A stretch of 64,000 nucleotides of DNA from Pseudolysinimonas_A sp039912695 (GTDB taxonomy: Bacteria > Actinomycetota > Actinomycetes > Actinomycetales > Microbacteriaceae), in assembly GCF_039912695.1 (NCBI RefSeq), contig NZ_JBDSPJ010000002.1:62001-126000 (forward strand), read 5' to 3'. Shown piece after piece: positions 62,559 to 64,000 of this stretch. Every line of letters starts with the position of its first letter. Within the stretch, counting starts at the first letter, position 1. Below the pieces are notes generated by a model that saw only the letters and a program-made list of their open reading frames with translations, searched no databases and had not been told where the DNA came from. A program made the position numbers and the translations under genes.

Positions 62559-63653
62559 CTACTTTCGGGTTGCTCCGCTTGTGGCAGGTACCGCAGGCGA
62601 TCCGGCGCCATCGCCGGGCTCGTCTGAGTCCGAGTAGATCTCATCGGAGTCTACCGCAGAGTCGGGTTTCCACTCTTTTCCGGGGCGGTAGACGCTTGGC
62701 TCCAGCCCGACGTGGCTCTTGGACTGAATGATCAGGATCAGCAGCCCAACAACGATCGCGGCCAGTGCTCCCCAGACGTTGGATCGGATGCCGAGGAACG
62801 TCTCGCTCGGGTCGAGTCGGATGGACTCGAACCACGAACGGCCGATGCCGTACCAGATGAGGTACAGCCCCACCATCTTGCCCCAGCGCCAGGCGTCGCG
62901 ACGCACGAAGGTTGGCCAGATCGGCAGGAATCGCCCGATACCTGTCGCGACCTTGCTGAACGAGACGCGGTTCTCAATGGCCATCAGGATCGCGAAGCCC
63001 GCGAGAAGCCAGATGATTTCGTACAGGAAGGTCGGGTGGAAGAGCGTGTCGTCAGGTAGACCAACCGGGATCGCCGAGTTGGGGCGGTCGATCTCAAGGC
63101 CCCACGGGAGGTCAGTCGGCAGGCCGAACAGCTCCTGGTTGAAGTAGTTGCCGAGCCGACCGAAGGCCTGCGCGAGCAGCAGAGTCGGCGCCATCGCATC
63201 GACAGCCGCCGTGAATCTGAGGCCCGCAATGCGGCACGCGATGTAGACGCCGAGGGCGCCAAACAGCACCGCGCCGAAGATGGCGACTCCGCCCTCCCAG
63301 ACTGCCCAGACGCTGCCCGGTTTGGTGACATCCCAGGTGTTCTTGCCGGGACCGAAGTAGTCGTCCGGGTGCGTGACGACGTGCCAGGCACGCGAACCGA
63401 TGATGCCGAAGACGACCGCCCAGATCGCGAGGTCGACAACGAGCCACGGTTCGGCACCGCGCTTGGTCAGCCGGTAGTTCGAGACCACGATCGCGACAAT
63501 GATGCCGACCAGGATCGCAATGGCGTACATGTGGATCACGAATTGCGTCGGGAACCACGGGAAGATCCCGACCAGGGCATCGTGGATGAACCCGAGCGGG
63601 ATGTTGATGGTCGCCCAGTCAGAGGGGGGGCTGGGAAGGCTCAGCGGCAGCAC
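62559..63653 (-). CDS. lgt: Prolipoprotein diacylglyceryl transferase
   Basis: The GTG at 63653 gives 364 residues. Lgt signatures: SNYRLTKRGAEPWLVVDLAIWAVVFGIIGSRAWHVV, WEGGVAIFGAVLFG, GRLGNYFNQELFGLPTDLPWGLEI, HPTFLYEIIWLL and GRSWFESIRLDPSETFLGIRSN. About seven membrane helices and a long acidic C-terminal tail (about 315-364) typical of actinobacteria. It adds diacylglycerol to the lipobox Cys of prolipoproteins, including the two in this window. Starts 10 bp after trpA. Confidence 0.96.
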   Translation of the reverse strand: MLPLSLPSPPSDWATINIPLGFIHDALVGIFPWFPTQFVIHMYAIAILVGIIVAIVVSNYRLTKRGAEPWLVVDLAIWAVVFGIIGSRAWHVVTHPDDYFGPGKNTWDVTKPGSVWAVWEGGVAIFGAVLFGALGVYIACRIAGLRFTAAVDAMAPTLLLAQAFGRLGNYFNQELFGLPTDLPWGLEIDRPNSAIPVGLPDDTLFHPTFLYEIIWLLAGFAILMAIENRVSFSKVATGIGRFLPIWPTFVRRDAWRWGKMVGLYLIWYGIGRSWFESIRLDPSETFLGIRSNVWGALAAIVVGLLILIIQSKSHVGLEPSVYRPGKEWKPDSAVDSDEIYSDSDEPGDGAGSPAVPATSGATRK

Positions 63654-63660
63654 GAACGCG

Positions 63661-63666
63661 AGTCTA
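63661..63666 (-). promoter_or_regulatory. -10 box of possible leaderless lgt promoter within trpA stop
   Basis: TAGACT includes the TAG stop codon of trpA and ends 7 nt before the GTG of lgt, so lgt may have its own start independent of the trp operon. Confidence 0.35.
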
Positions 63667-64000
63667 CTTCCCCGTCGCGGAGGTACCGGACGCCAGTTCG
63701 GCAGCCTTTGCTGCAACGCCCGACACCCCACCCTCGGCAAGAGCCGTGACCAGCGCCGCTCCGACGATCGCGCCGTCGGCGTAGCCGAGAACTTCGGCGA
63801 CCTGTGTGCCCGACGAGATCCCGATCCCGACGCAGACGTTCGCCGTTCCCGCCTCGCGGAGCCGCGCCACCAGGGTGCGTGCGGCGTCGTCGACGGTCTG
63901 CCGCGCTCCGGTCACACCCATCGTCGAGACCGCGTACACGAACCCGCGTGACGCCGCCACAGTTGTCGCCAAGCGGGCATCGGTGGATGACGGAGCCGCC
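63664..64000 (-). CDS. trpA: Tryptophan synthase alpha chain, C-terminal part (5' end outside window)
   Basis: Open to the window edge; 112 codons are seen, in frame from position 63999. The visible part reads APSSTDARLATTVAASRGFVYAVSTMGVTGARQ, then VCVGIGISSGTQVAEVLGYADGAIVGAALV, matching the C-terminal half of TrpA with its GFVYXVSXXGVTG and phosphate-binding GAIVGSA-like loops (here GAIVGAALV). It splits indole-glycerol phosphate for TrpB. End of a probable trp operon followed by lgt. Confidence 0.93.
   Translation of the reverse strand, partial: AAPSSTDARLATTVAASRGFVYAVSTMGVTGARQTVDDAARTLVARLREAGTANVCVGIGISSGTQVAEVLGYADGAIVGAALVTALAEGGVSGVAAKAAELASGTSATGK

Overview
The window is high-GC DNA packed with short-spaced operons. 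Its gene content and order point to an actinobacterium, most likely Microbacteriaceae (Micrococcales): WhiA next to RapZ and UvrC/A/B, RbpA, OpcA with an actinobacterial Zwf, a SufB-SufD-Rieske-SufC-DUF59 operon, DUF3099, an ANTAR response regulator next to PolA, and a TrpA-Lgt-GltB-GltD-Pyk run. GTG and TTG starts are common, and many promoters are leaderless: a TANNNT -10 box lies 6-7 nt before the start codon. I cannot name the genus. Nearly all of the window is ordinary core chromosome; there is no phage, IS element, CRISPR array or plasmid gene.

Layout: 0-5.4 kb holds the end of SerB, FabG, a DUF3099/zinc-motif/SURF1 operon, a hot-dog thioesterase, an ABC-F ATPase and BioY. 5.4-9.7 kb holds a signalling cluster: a winged-helix response regulator convergent with an operon for a PAS histidine kinase, a membrane protein with a degenerate GGDEF domain and an Hpt-like protein without its histidine. 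9.7-15.9 kb has a structured 75-bp tandem repeat, the suf Fe-S assembly operon, and ctaA/ctaB for haem A. 16-24 kb is a pentose-phosphate operon (tkt, tal, pgi, zwf, opcA, pgl). 24-31 kb has an SGNH-like/GAF fusion protein, rbpA, secG, tpiA, pgk, gap, sodA, whiA. 31-41.7 kb has rapZ, uvrC, uvrA, uvrB, coaE, a DUF4126 membrane protein and rpsA. 41.7-50.8 kb has a deaminase, an epimerase/DUF4166 pair, a DUF885 metallopeptidase, a lipoprotein, polA, a thioesterase, a phosphatase and the ANTAR regulator. After tRNA-Leu(CAA), 50.9-54.9 kb is the only accessory-looking stretch: a polytopic membrane protein, two gene remnants and a FecR-like lipoprotein. 54.9-64 kb has pyk, gltD, gltB, lgt and the end of trpA.

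The genes supply central carbon flow (glycolysis plus the oxidative and non-oxidative pentose phosphate pathways, feeding NADPH), ammonia assimilation (GltBD), Fe-S clusters and haem for respiration, nucleotide excision repair, and replication/translation basics. The most interesting unexplained signals are: (i) an 18-bp palindrome (GTCATGG-N4-CCATGAC) found before three envelope-protein genes, two of which share the same operator-to-leaderless-promoter geometry, suggesting one activator controls a small surface regulon; (ii) the kinase/degenerate-GGDEF/His-less-Hpt/response-regulator cluster; (iii) an SGNH hydrolase fold that appears to have lost all catalytic residues, fused to GAF; and (iv) two tandem repeats that each grew from the 3' end of a gene, one of them able to form stacked hairpins.
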